Origin: Blastococcus sp. TF02A-30
GTDB taxonomy: Bacteria > Actinomycetota > Actinomycetes > Mycobacteriales > Geodermatophilaceae
DNA: 64,000 bases
Assembly (NCBI RefSeq): GCF_003319185.1
Contig: NZ_QOHJ01000009.1
Location: forward strand, 1-64,000
Reading direction: 5' to 3'
Shown: positions 24,986-32,134 of the stretch, piece after piece
Position numbering within the stretch: the first letter of the stretch is position 1
Layout of the letters: each line of letters begins with the position of its first letter
Made by a program: the position numbers and the translations under genes
The notes under the pieces: model-generated
Databases searched by the model: none
What the model was told of the DNA's origin: nothing
What the model saw: only the letters and a program-made list of their open reading frames with translations

Positions 24986-26618
24986 CCTGATCGCGGCCGA
25001 CAGCACGATCGGCGAGCCCGCCGTCAACATCTCCATCTTCGGCGCCTTCGTGCTGGTGACGCTGTTCATCACCTTCCGCGCCAGCCGCAACAACAAGAGC
25101 GCGGCCGACTACTACGCCGCCGGCCGCAACATCAGCGGGCAGCAGAACGGCCTGGCGATCGCCGGCGACTACCTGTCGGCCGCCTCGTTCCTGGGCATCG
25201 CCGGCGCCATCGCCGTCTACGGCTACGACGGCTTCCTGTACTCGATCGGCTTCCTGGTGGCGTGGCTGGTCGCGCTGCTCCTGGTCGCCGAGCTCATGCG
25301 CAACACCGCCCGCTTCACCATGGCCGACGTCCTCGCCTTCCGGATGCAGCAGCGCCCGGTCCGCATGGCCGCCGCCATCTCCACCCTGGCGGTGTCGCTG
25401 TTCTACCTGCTGGCGCAGATGTCCGGCGCCGGTGGTCTGGTCACCCTGCTGCTGGGCGTGACCGGTGACGCGGCCCAGGCCATCGTCGTCACCATCGTCG
25501 GCGCGCTGATGATTTTCTATGTGCTGGTCGGCGGCATGCGCGGCACCACCTACGTGCAGATCATCAAGGCCACGCTGCTCATCCTCGGCGCGTTCGTGAT
25601 GACGGTGTGGGTGCTCGGCAAGTACGGCTTCAACCTGTCGTCGCTGATCGGTGGCGCCCAGGACCTGGCCGTCGAGGGCCGCGACGTCGCCGCCCCCGGC
25701 GCGCAGTACGGCCTGACCGACACCACCAAGCTGGACTTCGTCTCGCTGGGTCTGGCCCTGGTGCTCGGGACGGCGGGCCTGCCGCACGTGCTCATGCGCT
25801 TCTACACGGTGCCCACGGCCAAGGACGCCCGCCGCTCGGTGGTGTGGGCCATCTGGCTGATCGGCATCTTCTACCTGTTCAGCCTGGTCATCGGCTACGG
25901 CGCCGGTGCGCTGGTCGGCCCGGCGGAGATCCTCGCCGCCCCGGGTGCGGTCAACGCCGCGGCCCCGCTGCTGGCCTTCGAGCTCGGCGGCACCGTGCTG
26001 CTGGGCATCATCGCCGGCGTCGCGTTCGCCACGATCCTCGCGGTGGTGGCGGGCCTGACGATCACCGCGTCGGCCTCCTTCGCGCACGACGTCTACGCGT
26101 CGGTGATCAAGAAGGGGCAGGTGTCGCCCAACGGCGAGGTGCGGGTCGCCCGGATCACCGCCGTCGTCATCGGTGCGATCTCGATCGGGCTGGGCATCCT
26201 GGCGCTGCAGGCCGGCCTGAACATCGCCTTCCTCGTGGCGCTGGCCTTCGCCGTCGCCGCCTCGGCGAACCTGCCGACGATCATCTACACGCTGTTCTGG
26301 AAGAACTTCACCACCCAGGGCGCGCTGTGGTCGATCTACGGCGGCCTGATCAGCTGCATCGGCCTGATCATCTTCTCGCCGGTGGTCTCGGGTGCTCCGG
26401 TCAACCCGACGACCGGGAAGAGCACCTCGCTCATCCAGGACGTCGACTTCTCCTGGTTCCCGCTCAACAACCCCGGCCTCGTCTCGATCCCGCTCGCGTT
26501 CTTCCTGGGCTGGCTCGGCACGAAGCTGTCCAAGGAGAAGCCGGACATCCTCAAGAACGCCGAGATGGAGGTCCGCGCCTTCACCGGCATCGGGGCGGAG
26601 AAGGCCGTCCAGCACTGA
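24978..26618 (+). CDS. actP: Cation/acetate symporter (SSS family), second copy
   Basis: This 546-residue, 13-span sodium-coupled carrier closely resembles ActP/MctC monocarboxylate symporters: KSAADYYAAGRNISGQQNGLAIAGDYLSAASFLG, then VGGMRGTTYVQIIKA, LVLGTAGLPHVLMRFYTVP and ASASFAHDVYASV. The long C-terminal cytoplasmic tail is normal for this group. GTG at 24978 overlaps the DUF485 stop region. A strong hairpin follows at 26636-26664. Two SSS carriers in a row, under different control elements, suggest different substrates (for example acetate and pyruvate or propionate). Confidence 0.94.
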   Translation: MRDLIAADSTIGEPAVNISIFGAFVLVTLFITFRASRNNKSAADYYAAGRNISGQQNGLAIAGDYLSAASFLGIAGAIAVYGYDGFLYSIGFLVAWLVALLLVAELMRNTARFTMADVLAFRMQQRPVRMAAAISTLAVSLFYLLAQMSGAGGLVTLLLGVTGDAAQAIVVTIVGALMIFYVLVGGMRGTTYVQIIKATLLILGAFVMTVWVLGKYGFNLSSLIGGAQDLAVEGRDVAAPGAQYGLTDTTKLDFVSLGLALVLGTAGLPHVLMRFYTVPTAKDARRSVVWAIWLIGIFYLFSLVIGYGAGALVGPAEILAAPGAVNAAAPLLAFELGGTVLLGIIAGVAFATILAVVAGLTITASASFAHDVYASVIKKGQVSPNGEVRVARITAVVIGAISIGLGILALQAGLNIAFLVALAFAVAASANLPTIIYTLFWKNFTTQGALWSIYGGLISCIGLIIFSPVVSGAPVNPTTGKSTSLIQDVDFSWFPLNNPGLVSIPLAFFLGWLGTKLSKEKPDILKNAEMEVRAFTGIGAEKAVQH

Positions 26619-26635
26619 GAAGCAGCACGTCGCGT

Positions 26636-26664
26636 GGCGCGCGTCCCCGATGGGGGCGCGCGCC
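26636..26664 (+). terminator. Terminator after actP
   Basis: GGCGCGCGTCCCC and GGGGGCGCGCGCC form a 13-bp stem with one G-T wobble and the loop GAT, 17 nt after the stop codon. It lacks a clear T-run. Confidence 0.8.
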
Positions 26665-26703
26665 TCGCGCGTTTCCCGGCTCGGCGACCGCGGTGCTGTG
26701 GTC

Positions 26704-26804
26704 GGTACCGCGGTGCACCGCGGTACCCGCGGCCGTACCGCGGTCCTCGCGGGGTGTCGTCGCCCTCGCGGTGTGGCAGCGAGGCGCGCGGTCGACCGCG
26801 CGCC
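26704..26804. repeat. Palindrome-rich gap with ACCGCGGT repeats
   Basis: The 26619-26843 gap holds no credible gene. Inside it, GGTACCGCGGTGCACCGCGGTACC (26704-26727) is a perfect 24-bp palindrome, GTACCGCGGT recurs at 26735-26744, and GGCGCGCGGTCGACCGCGCGCC (26783-26804) is a perfect 22-bp palindrome. ACCGCGGT cores also start before 26704. The pattern is not shared with the other repeat family. Confidence 0.75.
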
Positions 26805-26843
26805 CGGGAACCCCACCGCGCGGCTGAGGACGGCGGGGCGGGG

Positions 26844-27119
26844 TCAGGCGGCAGCCGCGGGGGCCGGAGCGGTGGCCGGCTCCTGGCCGAGGACGGCGTC
26901 GACGGTCCCGGCGCTCTCCGCGACGGCGACCGCCACGGGTGCGGCCGCGGCGCCGGAGCGACGGGCGCGCACCGCCCAGCGGGCGGTGAGCCCGGCCAGG
27001 ACGAGCAGGCCGGCGAGCGCGTGCTGCCCGGGGTCGGTCAGGGCCACCGCTATCGCCGCGGCGTAGACGACCGAGAGCAGCACCGCCGGGACGGGCAGGT
27101 GGGGCAGGTGCAGGTGCAC
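26844..27119 (-). CDS. Small membrane protein, unknown
   Basis: This 91-residue protein has a histidine-rich start (MHLHLPHLPVP) and two hydrophobic spans (AVLLSVVYAAAIAVALT and ALAGLLVLAGLTARWAV), followed by an alanine/proline-rich tail. GTG at 27119 has GGAGG about 8 nt upstream. It stands alone after the Mn-catalase terminator. No family is recognised; the N-terminal histidines could bind metal but that is speculation. Confidence 0.6.
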   Translation of the reverse strand: MHLHLPHLPVPAVLLSVVYAAAIAVALTDPGQHALAGLLVLAGLTARWAVRARRSGAAAAPVAVAVAESAGTVDAVLGQEPATAPAPAAAA

Positions 27120-27150
27120 GGCTGGACCTCCGGGGGAGTGCGTCCCGCCG

Positions 27151-27187
27151 GCCGGCGGTCGATCCGGGTCACGGACCGACCGCCGGC
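27151..27187 (-). terminator. Terminator after the Mn-catalase gene
   Basis: A 16-bp stem (27151-27166 with 27172-27187, one G-T wobble) closes on the 5-nt loop GGTCA, 39 bp past the Mn-catalase stop on the minus strand. Confidence 0.78.
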
Positions 27188-27226
27188 ACGGCGACGGCGC
27201 GGTGGAACGGGGAGCGGGCCGGAGGC

Positions 27227-28087
27227 CTACTTGAGCATGTCCTTGGCCTTCTGGAGCATCGACTGACCCTCCATCTGCGGCGTCGGGAACAGGCGCGGGT
27301 CACCCGGGGGCAGGATCGGCGCGTCGGCGGTGGCCTCGATCGGGCGGGCCGAGTAGGTGCCGCGGCCGTCGTAGGACGGGCCGGACGCCCAGCGACCGGA
27401 CGCGGCCTCGGGGCCGTCGGAGGCGTCGATGAACGTGTAGCCCAGGTCGCCGACCTCCTCCTCGAGCGGGAACGCCTCGGGCACCGGGACGCCCTCCAGG
27501 CCGTCCTCCTTGAGCTGCTCGAGCGCGTGCAGCCACTGCTGCTGGTGGTAGTGGTCGCGGGTGATGAGGAACCGGAGCATGTCCTTGACGCCCGGGTCGT
27601 CGGTCATGTTGTAGAGCCGGGCCACCTGCAGCCGGCCCTGCATCTCGGCGGTGGCGTTGTACATGAAGTCGGCGTAGAGGTTGCCGCTGGCGGTGACGTA
27701 CGCGCCGGTCCAGGGGTTGCCCATGCTGTCCATGTAGGAGGCGCCGGCCCCGTTGACGATCGGGTGCTGCGGGTTGTGCTGGCCGTAGCCCGCGGCCGCC
27801 TCCTTGGTGCGGTCGGCGGCGTCCGGCTTGAGCGGGATGTGGTCGAGCAGCCGGTCGATCATCGTCACGATCATCTCGACGTGAGCCAGCTCCTCGGTGC
27901 CGATGGCCAGGAGCAGGTCCTTGTACTTGCCGGGCAGCCGGCAGTTCCAGCCCTGCAGCAGGTACTGGGTGGCGACGGTCATCTCGCCCCACTGACCGCC
28001 GAGGACCTCCTGCATCTTGCGGGCGAAGTCCGGGTCGGGACCGTCGGGCTTGGCCTCGTACTGCAGGGCGTGGGTGTGCGTGAACAC
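27227..28087 (-). CDS. Manganese catalase (ferritin-like di-manganese)
   Basis: This 286-residue cytoplasmic enzyme should decompose hydrogen peroxide at a di-manganese site. The four-helix ferritin-like core carries E and ExxH ligands: GGQWGEMTVATQYLLQG, LLLAIGTEELAHVEMIVTMI, YADFMYNATAEMQGRLQVARLY and FLITRDHYHQQQWLHALE. The C-terminal extension (GPSYDGRGTYSARPIEA) is typical of the family. GTG at 28087 follows AGGGAGAG. It is a single-gene transcript between a histidine kinase gene and a strong terminator. It fits the oxidative and desiccation stress theme of the window. Confidence 0.9.
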   Translation of the reverse strand: MFTHTHALQYEAKPDGPDPDFARKMQEVLGGQWGEMTVATQYLLQGWNCRLPGKYKDLLLAIGTEELAHVEMIVTMIDRLLDHIPLKPDAADRTKEAAAGYGQHNPQHPIVNGAGASYMDSMGNPWTGAYVTASGNLYADFMYNATAEMQGRLQVARLYNMTDDPGVKDMLRFLITRDHYHQQQWLHALEQLKEDGLEGVPVPEAFPLEEEVGDLGYTFIDASDGPEAASGRWASGPSYDGRGTYSARPIEATADAPILPPGDPRLFPTPQMEGQSMLQKAKDMLK

Positions 28088-28190
28088 GGGCTCTCCCTAT
28101 GGCGTCGTCGCGCCCACCGCCGTTGCGGTGGCACCAGGGATCTGCCCGCCCCGGGTGGCCCGCCGGTGCCGTCCGCTGGCCCCCGGGGGC

Positions 28191-28919
28191 CTACTTGTCC
28201 GGGAGCTGCACGGTGAGCGTGAACGCGCCGCCGTCCTCGGACCAGGCGATCCGCCCGCCCAGCTCGCCGGTCTGCCGACGGACCGACCACAGCCCCAGGC
28301 CGGTGAGGTCCACCGGCGGCTGCGACCGCGAGAGGTGGTCCACCACCCGGCCGGCCGGCACCCCGGCCTGCGTGAGCGACAGGTCCACCCACCCCGGCCG
28401 CCGTCGCACGCGCAGCACCACCGCTCGACCGTCACCGTGCCGGTGCGCGTTCTCCAGCAGGTTGACCAGGATCCGGCCGACCCGGGCGTCGCCGACGGTG
28501 GCCTCGCCGGCGCCGTCCTCCACCGACACTGTCAGCTGCTGCCGCGGCAGACCGGAGGAGGCGACCGAGGCCTGCAGGACGTCGCGCAGCAGCCGCGCGC
28601 CCGGCCGCGGAGGGGCGCCGGCGCTCGCGTCGGCGGTGCGCAGCATCGAGGAGAGGTGCGCGGTCTGCGCCCGCGCCAGCTCCAGCAGCTCCCGGCCCTG
28701 CTCGGGCGCCTGCTGGATCGTCCCCAGCACCGCCTCGAGGGAGGCCAGCGGGCTGCGCATGTCGTGGCACAGCGCCCGCAGGACGGCGTCCTCCGCCGTG
28801 GGCGCCGGCTCGGGCGTCGTCCGGCGGGAAGCGGGCAGGTGCGCGCGGAGCACTCGTACGAGATCGTCGAGCAGTCCGCGGCGCGGTCGGAACACCGATG
28901 GGTCAGCAGCCAGGGTCAC
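28191..28919 (-). CDS. Soluble histidine kinase-like protein
   Basis: This 242-residue protein lacks any sensor or membrane domain. It has a HisKA-like helix pair with histidine in ALCHDMRSPLASLEAVLG (about residue 50) and an ATPase domain with NLLENAHRHG and TGLGLWSVRRQTGELGG; the central DxG box is less clear. GTG at 28919 was chosen because GAGGGGG lies upstream at good spacing. It diverges across 60 bp from a LuxR-type response regulator, the probable partner. The input may come through another protein. It could also act as a phosphatase. Confidence 0.8.
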   Translation of the reverse strand: MTLAADPSVFRPRRGLLDDLVRVLRAHLPASRRTTPEPAPTAEDAVLRALCHDMRSPLASLEAVLGTIQQAPEQGRELLELARAQTAHLSSMLRTADASAGAPPRPGARLLRDVLQASVASSGLPRQQLTVSVEDGAGEATVGDARVGRILVNLLENAHRHGDGRAVVLRVRRRPGWVDLSLTQAGVPAGRVVDHLSRSQPPVDLTGLGLWSVRRQTGELGGRIAWSEDGGAFTLTVQLPDK

Positions 28920-28979
28920 GGGCACCCCCTCAGGGAGACCGGTCAGCAACGCCGGTGGACGACGGCCGACAGGGGAGAC

Positions 28980-29693
28980 GTGTCGGGGATCGACGGAGCG
29001 CTCGCTGCTGAACGCGGGAAGCCGGTGGACGTGGTGGTCGTGGACGACCACCCGCTGTTCACGCGGGGTCTGAGCCTGCTGCTGCCGGGGCTGAGCGGCG
29101 GCAGGGTGCGCGTGGTGGGGACGACGGACGACGCCTCGGCGGCGGCCGCCCTCGTGCGGCGGCACCACGCCGACGTGGCGATCGTCGACCTGCACATGCC
29201 GCCTCCGGGCGGGAGCAGGGCGATCGCCGCGATCCGGCGGGCCGATCCGATGGTGCGGGTGGTGGCGCTCTCCGGGCTGGCCGAGGCCGACGCGGCCATC
29301 GAGGCGCTGCGGGCGGGTGCGGCCGGCTTCCTGCCGAAGACGGCGGACCCCGAGCACCTGGTGCAGCCGCTGCTGTCGGTGCTCGACGGCTGGTCGGTGG
29401 TCCCCGAGGCGCTGCTGCGGCAACTGCTCGAGGAGGCCACGCCGACCGGCGAGCAGGGCGTCGCCGACCGGCTCACCGCCGACGAGCGGCGGCTGTGGCG
29501 GCTGATCGCCGAGGGGGTCAGCACCGTGGAGATCGCCACCACGCTGCACGTCTCCGAGCGGACGACGAAGCGGCTGGTCGCGCACCTGCTGCGCCGGCTG
29601 GACGTGTCCACCCGGGTCGAGGCCGCGACGCTGGCCGGCCGGGTGGGCCTCGGCAAGGACTCCGGCGCGCAGGCCGGCGGCGTCGCGGGGTGA
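28980..29693 (+). CDS. LuxR-family response regulator
   Basis: This 237-residue regulator has a receiver domain with VVVDDHP, phospho-acceptor in VAIVDLHMP and lysine in FLPKT. The C-terminal helix-turn-helix is LTADERRLWRLIAEGVSTVEIATTLHVSERTTKRLVAHLLRRL, a LuxR variant in which the usual TREREVL start is altered to TADERRL. GTG at 28980 has GGGGAG upstream. It faces the soluble kinase gene; the two should form a divergent two-component system controlling their shared 60-bp region. Confidence 0.87.
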   Translation: MSGIDGALAAERGKPVDVVVVDDHPLFTRGLSLLLPGLSGGRVRVVGTTDDASAAAALVRRHHADVAIVDLHMPPPGGSRAIAAIRRADPMVRVVALSGLAEADAAIEALRAGAAGFLPKTADPEHLVQPLLSVLDGWSVVPEALLRQLLEEATPTGEQGVADRLTADERRLWRLIAEGVSTVEIATTLHVSERTTKRLVAHLLRRLDVSTRVEAATLAGRVGLGKDSGAQAGGVAG

Positions 29694-29782
29694 GCGGCGC
29701 AGGCGGACATCGCGGGCCCAGCTACCCGCGCCCAAGATCGTCACTCCCCGGTTCCGGAAAGGTTCACCTGCCCGTCCGCGGC

Positions 29783-29788
29783 TAGGGT
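29783..29788 (+). promoter_or_regulatory. -10 element for leaderless dehydrogenase mRNA
   Basis: TAGGGT stands 7 nt before the GTG start at 29796, and no Shine-Dalgarno is present. Confidence 0.6.
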
Positions 29789-29795
29789 CGCCGGG

Positions 29796-30896
29796 GTGAC
29801 CGCCCGCATCGTCCTGTTCGGCGCCACCGGGTACACCGGCGCGCGCACCGCCGAGGCCCTCGTCGCCGCCGGGGCGAGCCCCGTGCTCGCCGGCCGGAAC
29901 CCCGCCAAGCTCACCGCGCTGGCCCAGCGGCTCGGAGGCGTCGAGACCGCCCAGGCCGACGTGACCGACCCCGCCTCGGTGCGCGGCCTGCTCTCCCGCG
30001 GCGACGTCCTGGTGACCACCGTGGGGCCGTTCCTCCAGCTGGGCCGGGCCGCGGTGGACGCCGCCGTCGACGCCGGGGCCGTCTACCTGGACTCCACCGG
30101 CGAACCGCCGTTCGTGCGCCGGGTGTTCGAGGAGGACGGGCGCCGCGCTGCGGAGACCGGGGCCGCGCTGATCCCCGCGTTCGGCCTCGACTACGTGCCG
30201 GGCAACCTGGCCGCCGCCATGGCGCTGGCCGAGGCGGGCGAGCAGGCGCACCGGGTGGACGTCGGCTACAGCATGTCCGGGGTCTCCGGGCAGGCCTTCT
30301 CCCGCGGCACGCTCGTCTCCCTGATGGGCGTGCTGCTCGAGCCGGGGTTCGCGTTCACCGGTGGCCGGCTGACCACCGAAGGCGCGGGGCGCCGGGTGTG
30401 GGAGTTCCAGGTCGACGGCCGGACCCGCCGCGGGCTGTCGGTCGGCGGCTCCGAGCACCTGACCCTGCCGGGCCTGGCGCCCACGTTGCGCGAGGTGGGG
30501 GTGCACCTCGACTGGTTCGGGCCGCTCACCGGCCCGGCGCACCTGCTCTCGCCGCTCATGGGCCTGGCCGCCCGCGTCCCGGGTGCCGCGGGCGGCGCCC
30601 AGCGGGTGGCCGACCTCGTGGGCAAGCGGGTCGGGGAAGCGCCGTCGGAGGCGACCGTGGCCCGGGCCCGCACGCACACCGTCGCCGAGGTGCGCGACCG
30701 CGCCGGCGAACTGGTCAGCCGGGTGCAGCTGGACGGACCGGAGGCGTACGGGCTGACCGCCTCGCTGCTCGCGTTCGGTGCGGGGCGGGCCGCCGCGGGC
30801 GGTGTGCGAGGCACCGGTGCGCTGGGTCCGGTGCAGGCCTTCGGGCTCGACGAGCTGACCGCGGGGGCGGCGACCGCTGGGCTCGTGCGGGGGTGA
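29796..30896 (+). CDS. Saccharopine dehydrogenase-type NADP-binding oxidoreductase
   Basis: This 366-residue protein begins with a Rossmann fold, RIVLFGATGYTGARTAEAL, followed by VLAGRNPAKL and VVTTVGPFLQLG-like segments typical of the saccharopine dehydrogenase/trans-acting enoyl reductase superfamily. The C-terminal part (HRVDVGYSMSG, FSRGTLVSLMGV) is the catalytic-type domain. The substrate is unknown; actinobacterial relatives act on lipids or are uncharacterised. The GTG start appears leaderless. Its stop overlaps the GTG of glmL (GTGA), so the two proteins are probably made together. Confidence 0.82.
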   Translation: MTARIVLFGATGYTGARTAEALVAAGASPVLAGRNPAKLTALAQRLGGVETAQADVTDPASVRGLLSRGDVLVTTVGPFLQLGRAAVDAAVDAGAVYLDSTGEPPFVRRVFEEDGRRAAETGAALIPAFGLDYVPGNLAAAMALAEAGEQAHRVDVGYSMSGVSGQAFSRGTLVSLMGVLLEPGFAFTGGRLTTEGAGRRVWEFQVDGRTRRGLSVGGSEHLTLPGLAPTLREVGVHLDWFGPLTGPAHLLSPLMGLAARVPGAAGGAQRVADLVGKRVGEAPSEATVARARTHTVAEVRDRAGELVSRVQLDGPEAYGLTASLLAFGAGRAAAGGVRGTGALGPVQAFGLDELTAGAATAGLVRG

Positions 30897-32134
30897 GCGA
30901 CGCCGTCGTCTGCGTCGACATCGGGTCGACGTTCACCAAGGCGGCGCTCGTGCGGCTGCCCGACGGCCTGCTGCTGGCGACGGCGCAGGCGCCCACCGCG
31001 GACGACGTCGTCGACGGCGTGCTGAGCGCGACCGCGTCCTTCCCCGACGTGCCCGTGCTCGCCTGCTCCAGCGCCGGGGGCGGGCTGCGGCTGGCGGTCG
31101 TCGGCTACGAGCAGCTGATCAGCGCCGAGGCCGGGCACCGGGCCGCGCTGTCGGCCGGGGCCCGGGTCGTGCACATCGCGGCGGGCCGGCTGGACGACGC
31201 CGCCCTGCGCGCGCTGGCGGACGCGCGGCCGGACGTCGTCCTGCTGGTCGGCGGGACCGACGGCGGTGAGGCCTCGGTGCTGCGGCACAACGCCGCCGTG
31301 CTGGCTGCTGCGGAACGGTCCGTCCCGGTGGTGCTGGCCGGCAACGCCGCCGTCCGTGACGAGGTCACCGCCCTGCTCAGGAACGGCGGGCTGCCGGTCA
31401 CCGCGACGGACAACGTGCTGCCCGACATCGGCCGGCTGGCACCCGAGCCCGCGCGGGCGGCGATCCGGGGCGTGTTCCTCGAGCACGTGATCGGCGGTGA
31501 CCGGCTCTCCACCGACCCCCGGCTGCGGCAGTGGGTGCGCGCGGTGACGCCGGACGCCGTCCTGGAGGGCGTCACCGCGCTGGCGCGGGCCCGGGCCGAC
31601 GCGGAGGCGCCCGGCGTCGTCGTCCTGGACGTCGGCGGCGCGACCACCGACGTCTACTGCGTGCCGGACCCGGACGCCGAGCAGGCGTCGCTGGGCCGGG
31701 AGGCCGTGGGTGTGCCCGCGCGGCGCCGCACGGTGGAGGGCGACCTCGGCGTGACGTGGAGCGCCGACGCGCTGCGGGCGGCGGCCGCCGCCGAGGGGCT
31801 GCCCGAACCGGGGGAGGGGGCGCTGGCGCTGGGCGAGGCCGCCGCGACCGTGGCGCTGCGCCGCCACCTGCGCGCCGAGGCGGCGTACGGGCCGGGCGGG
31901 GCGAGCGCGCGGTCGGCCGGGCTGGTGGTGCTGTCGGGCGGGGTGTTCCGGCACGCCGCGGCCGCGGATGTCGACGCGGTGGTGGCCCGGGTGGCCGCCG
32001 ACAGCGGCGGTGCCGGGAGCGTGCTCGCCGGGACGCCGGTGGTCGTCGACCGCGCCTACGTGCTGGCGCCGGCCGGGCTGCTCGCCGCCGAGCACCCGGC
32101 CGCGGCGGCGGCGCTGGTCAGCTCGCTGCTCTGA
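30893..32134 (+). CDS. glmL: GlmL/MutL-type protein (adenosylcobalamin mutase accessory ATPase)
   Basis: This 413-residue actin-fold ATPase begins VVCVDIGSTFTKAALV and has a second nucleotide motif, VVVLDVGGATTDVYCVPD, with LLVGGTDGGEASVLRHNA between them. GlmL proteins are thought to repair or reactivate B12-dependent carbon-skeleton mutases such as glutamate mutase. No mutase subunit gene (glmS/glmE or oraE-like) is in the window, so this copy is an orphan. It is translationally coupled to the saccharopine-type dehydrogenase. Its end overlaps the convergent PH-domain gene by 17 bp. Confidence 0.85.
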   Translation: MSDAVVCVDIGSTFTKAALVRLPDGLLLATAQAPTADDVVDGVLSATASFPDVPVLACSSAGGGLRLAVVGYEQLISAEAGHRAALSAGARVVHIAAGRLDDAALRALADARPDVVLLVGGTDGGEASVLRHNAAVLAAAERSVPVVLAGNAAVRDEVTALLRNGGLPVTATDNVLPDIGRLAPEPARAAIRGVFLEHVIGGDRLSTDPRLRQWVRAVTPDAVLEGVTALARARADAEAPGVVVLDVGGATTDVYCVPDPDAEQASLGREAVGVPARRRTVEGDLGVTWSADALRAAAAAEGLPEPGEGALALGEAAATVALRRHLRAEAAYGPGGASARSAGLVVLSGGVFRHAAAADVDAVVARVAADSGGAGSVLAGTPVVVDRAYVLAPAGLLAAEHPAAAAALVSSLL

